DNA of 64,000 nt from Roseivivax halotolerans. Its GTDB lineage: Bacteria; Pseudomonadota; Alphaproteobacteria; Rhodobacterales; Rhodobacteraceae. How positions within the stretch are numbered: the stretch's first letter is position 1; the number at the start of each line of letters is the position of its first letter. Positions 26,636 to 34,626 of the stretch are shown one piece after another. The position numbers and the translations under genes were made by a program. The stretch spans positions 124,001 to 188,000 of the forward strand of contig NZ_FOXV01000007.1 in the NCBI RefSeq assembly GCF_900115815.1, given 5' to 3'. Under the pieces are notes generated by a model, which ran no database searches, was not told the origin of the DNA, and saw only the letters and a program-made list of their open reading frames with translations.

Positions 26636-27988
26636 TCACGTCTTTGAAAGGACGCTAGTCGCGACAAGGGCTCTGCGAAAGGGCGTTTTTGAAAGACGGG
26701 CTTCGCGGAATGCGCGCGTCATGTAATCGGTGAGCGGCTTCAGCAGATAGGCGAGGGGCGTGCGCGCGCCGGTCTTCAGGAAGGCCTCGACCGGCATGCC
26801 GGGCACAAGCGAGACACCCTCGGGCAGCGTATCTTCGGCGAACGCGATCTCTGCGCGGTAATAGCTGCGTCCCGATTGCTGCTCGGTCAGCGCATCTGCC
26901 GAGACCCAGGACACCGTGCCATCGATCCGGGGCGTGCGCCGCTGATCGAGCGCGGTGAGGCGCAGCGTGACCGGCTGGCCGGGCCAGACACGGTCGATCT
27001 CCGACGCCGCGATCTGGGCCATCACGCGGAAACTCTGGTCCTGCGGAACGAGCGTCATGATCGGATCGCGCGGCCCGATCACCGCCCGTGCGGCGGTGAC
27101 CCGCAGATCGTGGACCACGCCCGCAATCGGCGCGACGATCTCGAGCCTGCGGCGATCCTCGGCCAAGGCCGCGCGGCGGGCGTCCAGGAGCCGCAGATCG
27201 GCGCTCGTGTCCCGCAATTCCGCGATAACCTCCGCTCGGCGCTCTTCCTCGAGCCGGGCAGCCAGTGCATCGACCTCCTGGCTTTGCATTCGCGTGGCGC
27301 TGGCTTGCACGGCGAGCGTGTCGAGCCGTGCATCGAGCTGTGCCGCGGTTCGCTGGAGGCCCCGCACGCGCGTCATCTGCACCAGCCCCTGGTCGAGGAG
27401 GCTCTGCTGATCGCCCAGCTCTTCGCGCACGATGGCCCGCTCCGCGATGATGCCCGCGCGTTCCGTCTCGTAGGCGCGCAGCTCTTCGGCGAGGCGGGCG
27501 CGCATGATCTCGCGCTCGCGCGTCTCCTCTGCGCGGGTGCGGGCACGGGCATCGAAGAGGTTTTCCTGCCCGGTCGCAAGTTCGGCCACAGCCGGATCGG
27601 TCTTGGCCCGCGCGAGAAGGGGGGGCGCGAAGGAGAGAGTGTCGCTGCCGTCCCGCTCCGCCTCGAGCCGGGCGCGGCGGGCAAGGAGTTCGAAATACTG
27701 GCTGTCGGCCTCCGCGATCTCTGCATCGAGACGGGTGGGGTCGAGCCGGACGAGCGTGTCGCCCGCCGCGACGCTGTCCCCCTCACGCAGGGGAACCGCT
27801 GCGACAACTCCGCCTTCGGGATGCTGGACGACGACCTCGTCCGTCGCGACCTCGATCACCGCCGGAGCGATCACCGCGCCCTCGATGCTCGCCGTCGCGC
27901 CCCAAAGGCCGAGGCCGCCCGCAAGGGCCGCAAGAACGGTGAGCCCGCCAAAGATCGGACCTTTCAGCGAATAGGAACGCCCGCTCAT
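26636..27988 (-). CDS. HlyD-family periplasmic adaptor of type I secretion
   Basis: The 450-residue membrane fusion protein has one TM helix (about 12-32), an N-terminal biotinyl-like barrel strand region (VVVQHPEGGVVAAVPLREGD), a long Arg/Glu-rich coiled coil (about 95-295), and a beta-barrel domain with IAGVVHDLRV. Its ATG overlaps the ABC ATPase stop (ATGA). It bridges the inner-membrane ABC exporter to an outer-membrane TolC-like channel, not encoded here. Confidence 0.92.
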   Translation of the reverse strand: MSGRSYSLKGPIFGGLTVLAALAGGLGLWGATASIEGAVIAPAVIEVATDEVVVQHPEGGVVAAVPLREGDSVAAGDTLVRLDPTRLDAEIAEADSQYFELLARRARLEAERDGSDTLSFAPPLLARAKTDPAVAELATGQENLFDARARTRAEETREREIMRARLAEELRAYETERAGIIAERAIVREELGDQQSLLDQGLVQMTRVRGLQRTAAQLDARLDTLAVQASATRMQSQEVDALAARLEEERRAEVIAELRDTSADLRLLDARRAALAEDRRRLEIVAPIAGVVHDLRVTAARAVIGPRDPIMTLVPQDQSFRVMAQIAASEIDRVWPGQPVTLRLTALDQRRTPRIDGTVSWVSADALTEQQSGRSYYRAEIAFAEDTLPEGVSLVPGMPVEAFLKTGARTPLAYLLKPLTDYMTRAFREARLSKTPFRRALVATSVLSKT

Positions 27989-29721
27989 CCCGCCACGCCT
28001 TCCGCACCCCGAACGGCGGGCGCGAGGCTTGCATGGTTCGCGACGCGCGCGCGCAAAACCTCTTCGCGCGGGCCGAGCGCCGTGCGCTGCCCCGCTTCGA
28101 GCATCATCAGGATATCGCATTCGGCGATGGCTGAAGGTCTATGCGCCATGATGATTGCCGCGCCGCCTGACGCCTTCACGCTACAGACGGCGGCGTTGAG
28201 CGCGGTCGCCCCCGGGTGGTCGAGATGCGCGTCGGGCTCATCGAGAACGAGCAGCACCGGATCGCCGTAGAGCGCCCGTGCGAGGCCGATCCGCTGTGCC
28301 TGCCCACCCGAGAGAGGCGCGCCGGGGGCGGTTATCTGGGTCTCATATCCTTGCGGAAGGCTCAGAATCATCTCGTGCACGCCGGCTGCCTTGGCAGCTT
28401 TCAGGATCGCCTCGGCATCGGGATCTTCGTCCATCCGGGCGATATTCTCCGCCACGGTGCCATCGAAGAGGCTCACGCGCTGTGGCAGGTAACCGATCAA
28501 TCGCCCGAGGCGTTCGGGATCGTAACGGTCGAGCCGCGCACCGCCGAGGCGGATTTCACCGATCCGCGCAGGCCAGAGGCCGACCAATGCGCGGGCGAGC
28601 GTGGTCTTGCCGGCGCCGGACGGCCCGATGACGCCGAGCGCCTGGCCGGGCGCGATCTCGAAGCTGACATTGCGAAGCGCGGGATGCGCTTGTCCCGGCG
28701 GCAGAATGGTCACGCCCTGCGCCTCGATGCGGCCTTCGGGACGTGGCAGGGCGAGGAGTTCGGGCGCTTCGGGCTCGGTGTTCAGTGATCGGCTCATGTT
28801 GCGCCAGGCGGCAAGCGCGGTGGAGAGGAGCCGCCATTGCCCGATCACCGCCTCGATCGGCGCAAGCGCACGGCCCAGAAGGATCGATGCCGCGATCATC
28901 GCGCCGGGACTGACCATTCCGGCGATGGCAAGCCATGCGCCAAGACCGAGCATCGCCGACTGCAGGAGAAGCCGGATCGCGCGCGCCGTGGCTGTGAACC
29001 CGCCCACCCTGTCTGAAAGCGTGACATGATCGTCGAGCGCGGTCCGCCGGCGGCGCAGCCAGCGATCCTCGAGACTGCCGCGCATTCCGAGTGCGAAAAT
29101 GGTCTCGCGTTCCCCCTTGGCCTGCGCCTCGAGTCGCTGCGTGCGGGTCTGCTCTGCAGCGAGGCCGGATTCCTGCGGCGTCGTCGTCCAGCGCTGCGTC
29201 AGCGCGATCAGCACGAGGACCGCGCCGCCCGTCAGCGCAAGAAGGCCGAGCCACGGATGGAAGAGCGCGATGACCAGGAGAAACAGTGGTGTCCAGGGAA
29301 TGTCGAAGACCGAGGCGGCGGCCGACGAGGACAGACCACGGGTCACGGTCGACAGCGCCTCCGGCCCTGGAGCCAGACCTTGATGCATGTTGTCTTCAGT
29401 CTGCGCGAGGGAGAGGCGGAACGCGACGGGATCGAGCCGCGCCTGAAAGCTCGCCGCGATCCGCGACAGCGCCCGGCTGCGGAAGGCATCGATGAGCCCC
29501 ATCGCGGCATAGAGAAACAGCGCCAGCGCCGACAGCGCCACGAGAGTCTCGACCGAACCGGAGCCCAGCACGCGGTCGTAGACTTGCAGCATGTAGAGGG
29601 GGCCGGTGAACATCAGAAGGTTGATCGCGGCGCTGAAGAGCGCCACGGCGATCAGCCCGCGCCGCACGCCCCGCCGTGCGCGGCGCAGCTCTGCCCTCGT
29701 CGATTCGCCCCTCGATGCCAT
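27985..29721 (-). CDS. Type I secretion ABC transporter, PrsD/LapB-like
   Basis: The 578-residue exporter combines six TM helices (about 22-300) and a C-terminal nucleotide-binding domain. Walker A is GPSGAGKTT near 365-373, signature LSGGQAQR, Walker B LLVLDEPDAHLD, and H-loop IIMAHRP. It lacks an N-terminal C39 peptidase-like domain, the form used for substrates with C-terminal RTX-type signals. No RTX substrate or outer membrane channel is visible in the window. It heads an operon with HlyD, RidA, GDPD, GNAT and PhhB. Confidence 0.93.
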   Translation of the reverse strand: MASRGESTRAELRRARRGVRRGLIAVALFSAAINLLMFTGPLYMLQVYDRVLGSGSVETLVALSALALFLYAAMGLIDAFRSRALSRIAASFQARLDPVAFRLSLAQTEDNMHQGLAPGPEALSTVTRGLSSSAAASVFDIPWTPLFLLVIALFHPWLGLLALTGGAVLVLIALTQRWTTTPQESGLAAEQTRTQRLEAQAKGERETIFALGMRGSLEDRWLRRRRTALDDHVTLSDRVGGFTATARAIRLLLQSAMLGLGAWLAIAGMVSPGAMIAASILLGRALAPIEAVIGQWRLLSTALAAWRNMSRSLNTEPEAPELLALPRPEGRIEAQGVTILPPGQAHPALRNVSFEIAPGQALGVIGPSGAGKTTLARALVGLWPARIGEIRLGGARLDRYDPERLGRLIGYLPQRVSLFDGTVAENIARMDEDPDAEAILKAAKAAGVHEMILSLPQGYETQITAPGAPLSGGQAQRIGLARALYGDPVLLVLDEPDAHLDHPGATALNAAVCSVKASGGAAIIMAHRPSAIAECDILMMLEAGQRTALGPREEVLRARVANHASLAPAVRGAEGVAG

Positions 29722-29802
29722 CGCGTCCGTTCCCTGTCCGGGACGTACCTTACGACACGGTATGTTACCTGTCCATTTACGGTCGCGCGCCTCGCGCCGC
29801 CG

Positions 29803-31986
29803 TTAATTGCCGAAGAGATCGCGCAACACCGAATCGATGATCGCACCTACAGGGTCCTGCGGTTGCTGACGACGCTGCGGTTGTGGCTGGGGTTGCTGCT
29901 GCGGTTGCGGCTGTTGCTGCACCTGTGGCTGCGGCGCTTGCGGCACCGACATCGGCAGATCGCGCACCGGCAGACCATCATGGACCCGAGCCATCGTTTC
30001 GCGCCAGATCTCGGACGGCAGGCCGCCACCGGTGACACCGCTCAGAGGCGTGTTGTCGTCATAGCCCATCCAGACACCGGCCACGTAATCGGCGGTGAAG
30101 CCCACGAACCAGGCATCGCGCTGCTCGTTCGAGGTGCCGGTCTTGCCGGCGGCGGGTCTGCCGATCTGCGCCCGCGTTCCCGTGCCTTCGGAGATCACCT
30201 TCTCCATCATGAAGACGAGCTCACGCGCGGCTTCCTCCTGGATCACCCGCTCCCCGATGCCGCCTTGCACGTCGAGCAAGGGCTCGTTGTCGCCCTGGTA
30301 ACGCAGCTGGTTGACGCCATAAGGCTTGACCGAGGAGCCGCCGTTGAGAATGCCCGCATAGGCGCCCGTCATCTCGAGCAGCGTCGATTCCGACACGCCG
30401 AGCGCGACCGACGGGGTGTCCACCACGCGGCTGTCGATGCCGAAATCCGTGGCGACGCGCGCCACGAGGTCGCGCCCAACGCTCTCGGAAATCTTCACCG
30501 CGGGAATGTTCAGAGAGCGCTTCAACGCTTCCGTCAGCGTGACGCGGCCGGCGTAGTTTCTAGAGTAGTTCTCGGGGCACCATTGGCCCGACCCTGGAAT
30601 GTTCATGCAGAATGGCTCGTCGACCACGGTATCGTAGGGGCTGTAGCCGAGCTCGAGCGCGGTTGCGTAGACGAAGGGCTTGAAGGCTGACCCGGTTTGG
30701 CGCTTGGCCTGTGTGGCGCGATTGAAGACGCCCGACACGCCTGTCTTGCGGCCGCCGACCATCGCGCGCACCGCGCCGTCCGCGGACATCACGACGATCG
30801 CCGCCTGCGCCTTCGAGCCATCGCGGACCTTCTCGTCGAAGATCTGGATCATCGCATCCTCGGCGGCCTGCTGCAGGCGCGGGTCTAGCGTCGTGGTGAT
30901 CTCCACATCCTCGCGCGAGGAGACATCCGCAAAGGGTGGGAGCGTGTCCATGATCCAATCGGCGAAGTAGCCGCCATCCCGGCGTTCGGCCGCCCGCGAG
31001 AGCGTCGCGGGGTTGGCTCTCGCGGTCTGCGCTTCGGCAGAGGTGAGGTATCCTTGGTCCTCCATCAGCCCGATGACCACGTTCGCGCGGTTCTGGCTGC
31101 GCTCGAGATCATTGGTGGGCGCGAGTGTCGACGGGGCCGTCAGAAGCCCGGCGAGCATCGCGGACTCGGACGCCTCCAGAAGCGCGGCGGGTTTCGAGAA
31201 ATAGCGCTGCGACGCGGCCTCCGCGCCGTAGGCGCCGCCGCCCAAATAGGCGCGGTTGAGGTAGATCGAAAGGATCTCGTCCTTGCTGTACTTCGCCTCC
31301 ATCGCCAGCGCGTAGATCGCCTCGCGGGCCTTCCGCGCGATCGAGCTTTCGCGGCAATCGGCAATGTATTGGCTTTCCGTCTCCCAGACCGAACTGTCGT
31401 AGCGCACGCCGAGGCAGAGCAGTTTCGCCGTCTGCTGCGTGATGGTCGAGCCGCCATGACCCGAGAGCGGGCCACGCCCTTCGCGCAGGTTGATGCGAAT
31501 GGCCGAGGCGATGCCGCGCGGGCTGACACCGACATGCCAGTAAAAGCGTCGGTCCTCTGTCGCGATGACTGCGTGCTTGAGGTGACGCGACACGGTGTCG
31601 GCGGTGACCACGCCGCCGAACTGATCGCCGCGCCAGGCGAACACCTCGCCGTTCCGGTCGTAGAGCGTCACGGACCCGTTCGCGCGGCCGTCGAGAAATT
31701 CATCGACAGGGGGCAGTGTCGTGTAGGTGTAGCCGACCCATAGCCCGACCAGCAGAATTGCCACCAGGGCGACGCGCGACGTGACAACCCACACAAGCCG
31801 CATCAGGAAGCGGAAAAGCCCAAGGATCATGGCTGCGATCGGGTTGAGTTTGCGTCCGCCGCCGCCGCGACCGCCACGCTTTTTCGGAGGCGTTTTGCGG
31901 GCCTTCGGTTTGGCCGGCTGTGCCTTGCCCTTGGCCGGCCGCCGGTCGGCGACAAGCCTGCGCTTGTTCTTCGGTGAATCGCTCAT
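29803..31986 (-). CDS. mrcA: Penicillin-binding protein 1A (bifunctional class A PBP)
   Basis: The 727-residue inner-membrane enzyme polymerises and crosslinks peptidoglycan. It has a Lys/Arg-rich cytoplasmic tail (1-48), a TM region (about 60-86), and a GT51 domain with catalytic Glu144 in ATEDRRFYWH and GGSTITQQTAKL. The transpeptidase domain has nucleophile Ser433 in GSAFKP, SLN and AGKTGTS. Its C-terminal 60 residues are a Gln/Pro-rich tail (poly-QP repeats) with no known domain. No other gene is within 80 bp. It is divergent from glnK. Confidence 0.94.
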   Translation of the reverse strand: MSDSPKNKRRLVADRRPAKGKAQPAKPKARKTPPKKRGGRGGGGRKLNPIAAMILGLFRFLMRLVWVVTSRVALVAILLVGLWVGYTYTTLPPVDEFLDGRANGSVTLYDRNGEVFAWRGDQFGGVVTADTVSRHLKHAVIATEDRRFYWHVGVSPRGIASAIRINLREGRGPLSGHGGSTITQQTAKLLCLGVRYDSSVWETESQYIADCRESSIARKAREAIYALAMEAKYSKDEILSIYLNRAYLGGGAYGAEAASQRYFSKPAALLEASESAMLAGLLTAPSTLAPTNDLERSQNRANVVIGLMEDQGYLTSAEAQTARANPATLSRAAERRDGGYFADWIMDTLPPFADVSSREDVEITTTLDPRLQQAAEDAMIQIFDEKVRDGSKAQAAIVVMSADGAVRAMVGGRKTGVSGVFNRATQAKRQTGSAFKPFVYATALELGYSPYDTVVDEPFCMNIPGSGQWCPENYSRNYAGRVTLTEALKRSLNIPAVKISESVGRDLVARVATDFGIDSRVVDTPSVALGVSESTLLEMTGAYAGILNGGSSVKPYGVNQLRYQGDNEPLLDVQGGIGERVIQEEAARELVFMMEKVISEGTGTRAQIGRPAAGKTGTSNEQRDAWFVGFTADYVAGVWMGYDDNTPLSGVTGGGLPSEIWRETMARVHDGLPVRDLPMSVPQAPQPQVQQQPQPQQQPQPQPQRRQQPQDPVGAIIDSVLRDLFGN
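29860..29945. repeat. Degenerate Gln/Pro codon repeat encoding the PBP1A tail
   Basis: This stretch consists of imperfect short units made of CTG, CGG and TTG steps on the plus strand. It encodes alternating Gln and Pro near the C-terminus of PBP1A. Its low-complexity form suggests growth by slippage, and the length probably varies between strains. Confidence 0.6.
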
Positions 31987-32083
31987 GGGTCCTGCCGGGG
32001 CCTCGTTCGTTTGGGGGAAGATAAACCTTCGGCGGCCGGATGTGGACAGAGCCTCGCGGATTTTTCAGAGTTTTATAAGTGGT

Positions 32084-32121
32084 TAATTTTTGTGCGGTTA
32101 GCCTAAAGCGCACAAAAATTA
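32084..32121. repeat. Perfect 13-bp inverted repeat upstream of glnK
   Basis: TAATTTTTGTGCG at 32084-32096 and CGCACAAAAATTA at 32109-32121 are perfect inverted copies with a 12-nt spacer. It is AT-rich against a GC-rich background and lies about 100 bp from either divergent gene. It could be a dimer-binding operator or an RNA hairpin. It does not match the standard NtrC consensus, and no sigma54 box is evident. Confidence 0.7.
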
Positions 32122-32240
32122 TGCGAAAACTCTGGCGTGGCGGCTCCAAATAGGGCGTTTTCCTTCCCCTAATCCCTCCGTCTTTCTTTTCTGCAGCTGC
32201 GAATTGCAGGTTCCGGCCTGCCAAACCGAAAGGGACGAAG

Positions 32241-32579
32241 GTGAAACTCATCATTGCGACGATCAAGCCGTTCAAGCTGGAGGAGGTGCGCGAGGCGCTC
32301 ACCGCCATCGGCGTGCGCGGCATGATGGTGACCGAGATCAAGGGCTTCGGATCGCAGTCCGGCCACACGGAAATCTATCGCGGCGCGGAATATGCCGTGA
32401 ATTTCGTACCGAAGATCAAACTCGAAATCGCCGTTGCAGCCTCGATGGCCGACCAGGTGATCGAGACGATCGCCAAGACCGCGAAGACCGGCAAGATCGG
32501 CGACGGCAAGATTTTCGTGCTCGATGTGGGTCAGGCGATCCGCGTCCGGACCGGCGAAACCGACGCGGACGCGCTCTGA
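32241..32579 (+). CDS. glnK: PII nitrogen regulatory protein
   Basis: The 112-residue trimeric signal protein carries the T-loop with the uridylylation site Tyr51 (GAEYAVNF) and the C-terminal GKIFVLDVGQAIRVRTGE. Together with AmtB it senses nitrogen status and blocks the ammonium channel when nitrogen is ample. It uses a GTG start with AGGGAC eight bases upstream. It lies 45 bp before amtB in the same operon, which favours GlnK over GlnB. Confidence 0.96.
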   Translation: MKLIIATIKPFKLEEVREALTAIGVRGMMVTEIKGFGSQSGHTEIYRGAEYAVNFVPKIKLEIAVAASMADQVIETIAKTAKTGKIGDGKIFVLDVGQAIRVRTGETDADAL

Positions 32580-32624
32580 GCGCGCGGCGGCCCGCCAACA
32601 AGATCACAAAGGGAAACGGACACA

Positions 32625-33941
32625 ATGAAACTTTTCAAGACACTCGCTCCGGCCGTCGCGCTTGCCGCGCTCCCGAGCCTCGGCCTCGCCCAGGAGGCAG
32701 AGGCCGCGCCGGACATCAATCCGTATATCTTCACCACCCTGCTGTTCCTCATCGGCGGCTTCCTGGTGTTCTGGATGGCAGCGGGCTTCGCGATGCTCGA
32801 GGCCGGCCTCGTGCGCTCCAAGAACGTCACGATGCAGCTCACCAAGAACATCGCGCTCTTCTCGATCGCGGCCATTATGTACTGGCTCGTCGGCTTCAAC
32901 CTGATGTATCCCGGAGATGGCTGGATCATCCCCGGCTATGTCGGCGGCTTCTTCAACATCACCTCGCTTGAGCCCGTGGGTCTCGACGCGGCCGATGCCG
33001 CGCTCGATTACGCATCGGTCGGCTCGGACTTCTTCTTCCAGCTGATGTTCTGCGCGACCACCGCGTCGATCGTTTCTGGCACCCTGGCCGAGCGTATCAA
33101 GCTGTGGCCGTTCCTGATCTTCGTCGTCGTGCTGACCGGCTTCATCTACCCGATCGAAGCATCCTGGCAGTGGGGTGGCGGCTGGCTCTCCGAAGCGGGC
33201 TTCTCCGACTTCGCAGGCTCGACGCTGGTACACGCAGCCGGTGGCTGGGCGGCTCTCGCGGGTGCCCTTATCCTCGGTCCGCGCCTCGGCAAGTACTCCA
33301 AGGATGGCCGCACCGTGCCGATGCCAGGTTCGAACCTCGCGCTGGCCACTCTGGGCACGTTCATCCTGTGGCTCGGCTGGTTCGGCTTCAACGGCGGCTC
33401 GCAGCTCGCAATGGGCACCGTGGGTGACGTCACCGATGTCAGCCGGATCTTCGCCAACACCAACATGGCCGCTGCCTCGGGTGCGGTTGCCGCGCTAATC
33501 CTCACGCAGGTGATGTACAAGAAGCCCGACCTCACCATGACGTTGAACGGCGCCCTCGCAGGTCTCGTGTCGATCACGGCAGAGCCGCTCGCTCCATCGC
33601 TCTTCGGCGCGCTTCTCACCGGTGCGGTCGGCGGTGTGATCGTGGTCTTCACCGTGCCGCTGCTCGACAAGCTGAAGATCGACGATGTCGTCGGCGCGAT
33701 CCCGGTGCACCTCTTCGCCGGTATCTGGGGCACGCTCGCTGTGGCCTTCTACACCGGCAACTGGGGTGCACAGATCATGGGCATCGTCTCTATCGGCCTC
33801 TTCACCTTCGTGGTCTCGGCCATCGTCTGGTTCATCCTGAAGGCCCTCGGCGGCATCCGGGTGTCCGAAGAAGCAGAGATCGCGGGGCTCGACATGTCCG
33901 AGCTCGGTATGGAGGCATATCCCGAGTTCTCCAAGGGCTGA
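32625..33941 (+). CDS. amtB: Ammonium channel AmtB
   Basis: The 438-residue channel has a cleavable N-terminal signal (about 1-23), then eleven TM helices. The conserved pore residues are present: twin histidines His203 (LVHAAGGW) and His362 (IPVHLFAG), and the Amt signatures FFFQLMFCATTASIVSG and GWFGFNGGS. It conducts NH4+/NH3 inward. It is co-transcribed with glnK and ends at a strong terminator. Confidence 0.97.
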   Translation: MKLFKTLAPAVALAALPSLGLAQEAEAAPDINPYIFTTLLFLIGGFLVFWMAAGFAMLEAGLVRSKNVTMQLTKNIALFSIAAIMYWLVGFNLMYPGDGWIIPGYVGGFFNITSLEPVGLDAADAALDYASVGSDFFFQLMFCATTASIVSGTLAERIKLWPFLIFVVVLTGFIYPIEASWQWGGGWLSEAGFSDFAGSTLVHAAGGWAALAGALILGPRLGKYSKDGRTVPMPGSNLALATLGTFILWLGWFGFNGGSQLAMGTVGDVTDVSRIFANTNMAAASGAVAALILTQVMYKKPDLTMTLNGALAGLVSITAEPLAPSLFGALLTGAVGGVIVVFTVPLLDKLKIDDVVGAIPVHLFAGIWGTLAVAFYTGNWGAQIMGIVSIGLFTFVVSAIVWFILKALGGIRVSEEAEIAGLDMSELGMEAYPEFSKG

Positions 33942-33970
33942 GCTCCTCCCTCACAGCCTTTGAATGACGG

Positions 33971-33999
33971 ACCCGGGCGAGCGATCGCCCGGGTTTTTT
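33971..33999 (+). terminator. Rho-independent terminator of glnK-amtB
   Basis: A 10-bp GC-rich stem (33971-33980 with 33985-33994) has a 4-nt GCGA loop and a T-run to 33999. It separates amtB from the convergent hypothetical gene, whose stop is at 34004. Confidence 0.95.
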
Positions 34000-34003
34000 G
34001 CTG

Positions 34004-34468
34004 TCAGGAGATCCGGCGGCACCGAGCGCCTTCGAGCCGTAAGCGACACTCGACGCACAGAAGCGGCAGCGCGACGCGAGACGCGGCGAGCGTTACGGGC
34101 AGAATCGCGTCGGGCCGGACGAGGAACATCGCCTCGGCCAGCGCCGCCTCGCGTTCGGCCTCGAGCGAGACCAGCAGGAACCGGCAGAGCGCGTCCTCGT
34201 CCGGCGTCAGCGTCGCATCGCCGGGATCGCCGAGACGCGGCATGTGCCAGGCGCTTTTCCGCAGGATCCTGTCGAGATCCTCGAACGCAGAGAGGCAGGC
34301 GCGGGCTCGTCCCGCACCGAGGTCATGGCAGAGTCCGGACCAGACCTGAGCCTGAGCCTCGGCCCCCTCCGGCCAGAGCCGGAGCATCACGAGAAAGCGT
34401 GCTTCGGGACTGCGAAGCATCTCGATACGCCGCGTCGCGATTTCGGAGGAAACGAGGGTCTGATGCAT
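34004..34468 (-). CDS. Hypothetical protein
   Basis: The 154-residue protein has no recognised domain. It is cytoplasmic by prediction (no signal, no TM), mostly helical, and ends with two Cys close together (LLCVECRLRLEGARCRRIS). The reading frame has good codon use and an AAGGA site seven bases before ATG 34468, so it is likely a true gene. The opposite-strand open frame here is a basic Arg-rich shadow. It is convergent with amtB and divergent from the antiporter gene. Confidence 0.65.
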   Translation of the reverse strand: MHQTLVSSEIATRRIEMLRSPEARFLVMLRLWPEGAEAQAQVWSGLCHDLGAGRARACLSAFEDLDRILRKSAWHMPRLGDPGDATLTPDEDALCRFLLVSLEAEREAALAEAMFLVRPDAILPVTLAASRVALPLLCVECRLRLEGARCRRIS

Positions 34469-34626
34469 GAGCGATCCTTTCGCGATTATTCCTGATTAAA
34501 ACAATCAGAAAAGTCAATCACGCCATGGCTTACTGAGGAGCCGAAGGTCGAAGATTCGCCGATTGCGGCGCGACTTTTCAAAAAAGTCAGTTCCGCTTCG
34601 CGCCATGTCGCGCTAGCTCAAGTTAC

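Noticed and set aside
27985-29721. Multidrug or lipid exporter of MsbA type
   Set aside because: The linked HlyD adaptor, coupled by an ATGA overlap, makes type I protein secretion the better reading.
32122-32240. Sigma54 promoter for glnK-amtB
   Set aside because: I looked for TGGC-N8-TTGC type boxes. TGGCGTGGCGG has no TTGC at the right spacing, and TTGCAGG lacks an upstream GG. I could not support it.
34491-34508. CTGATT/AATCAG hairpin in the leader of the antiporter as a terminator or operator
   Set aside because: It is only 6 bp, AT-rich, and has no T tract or second copy. It could arise by chance.
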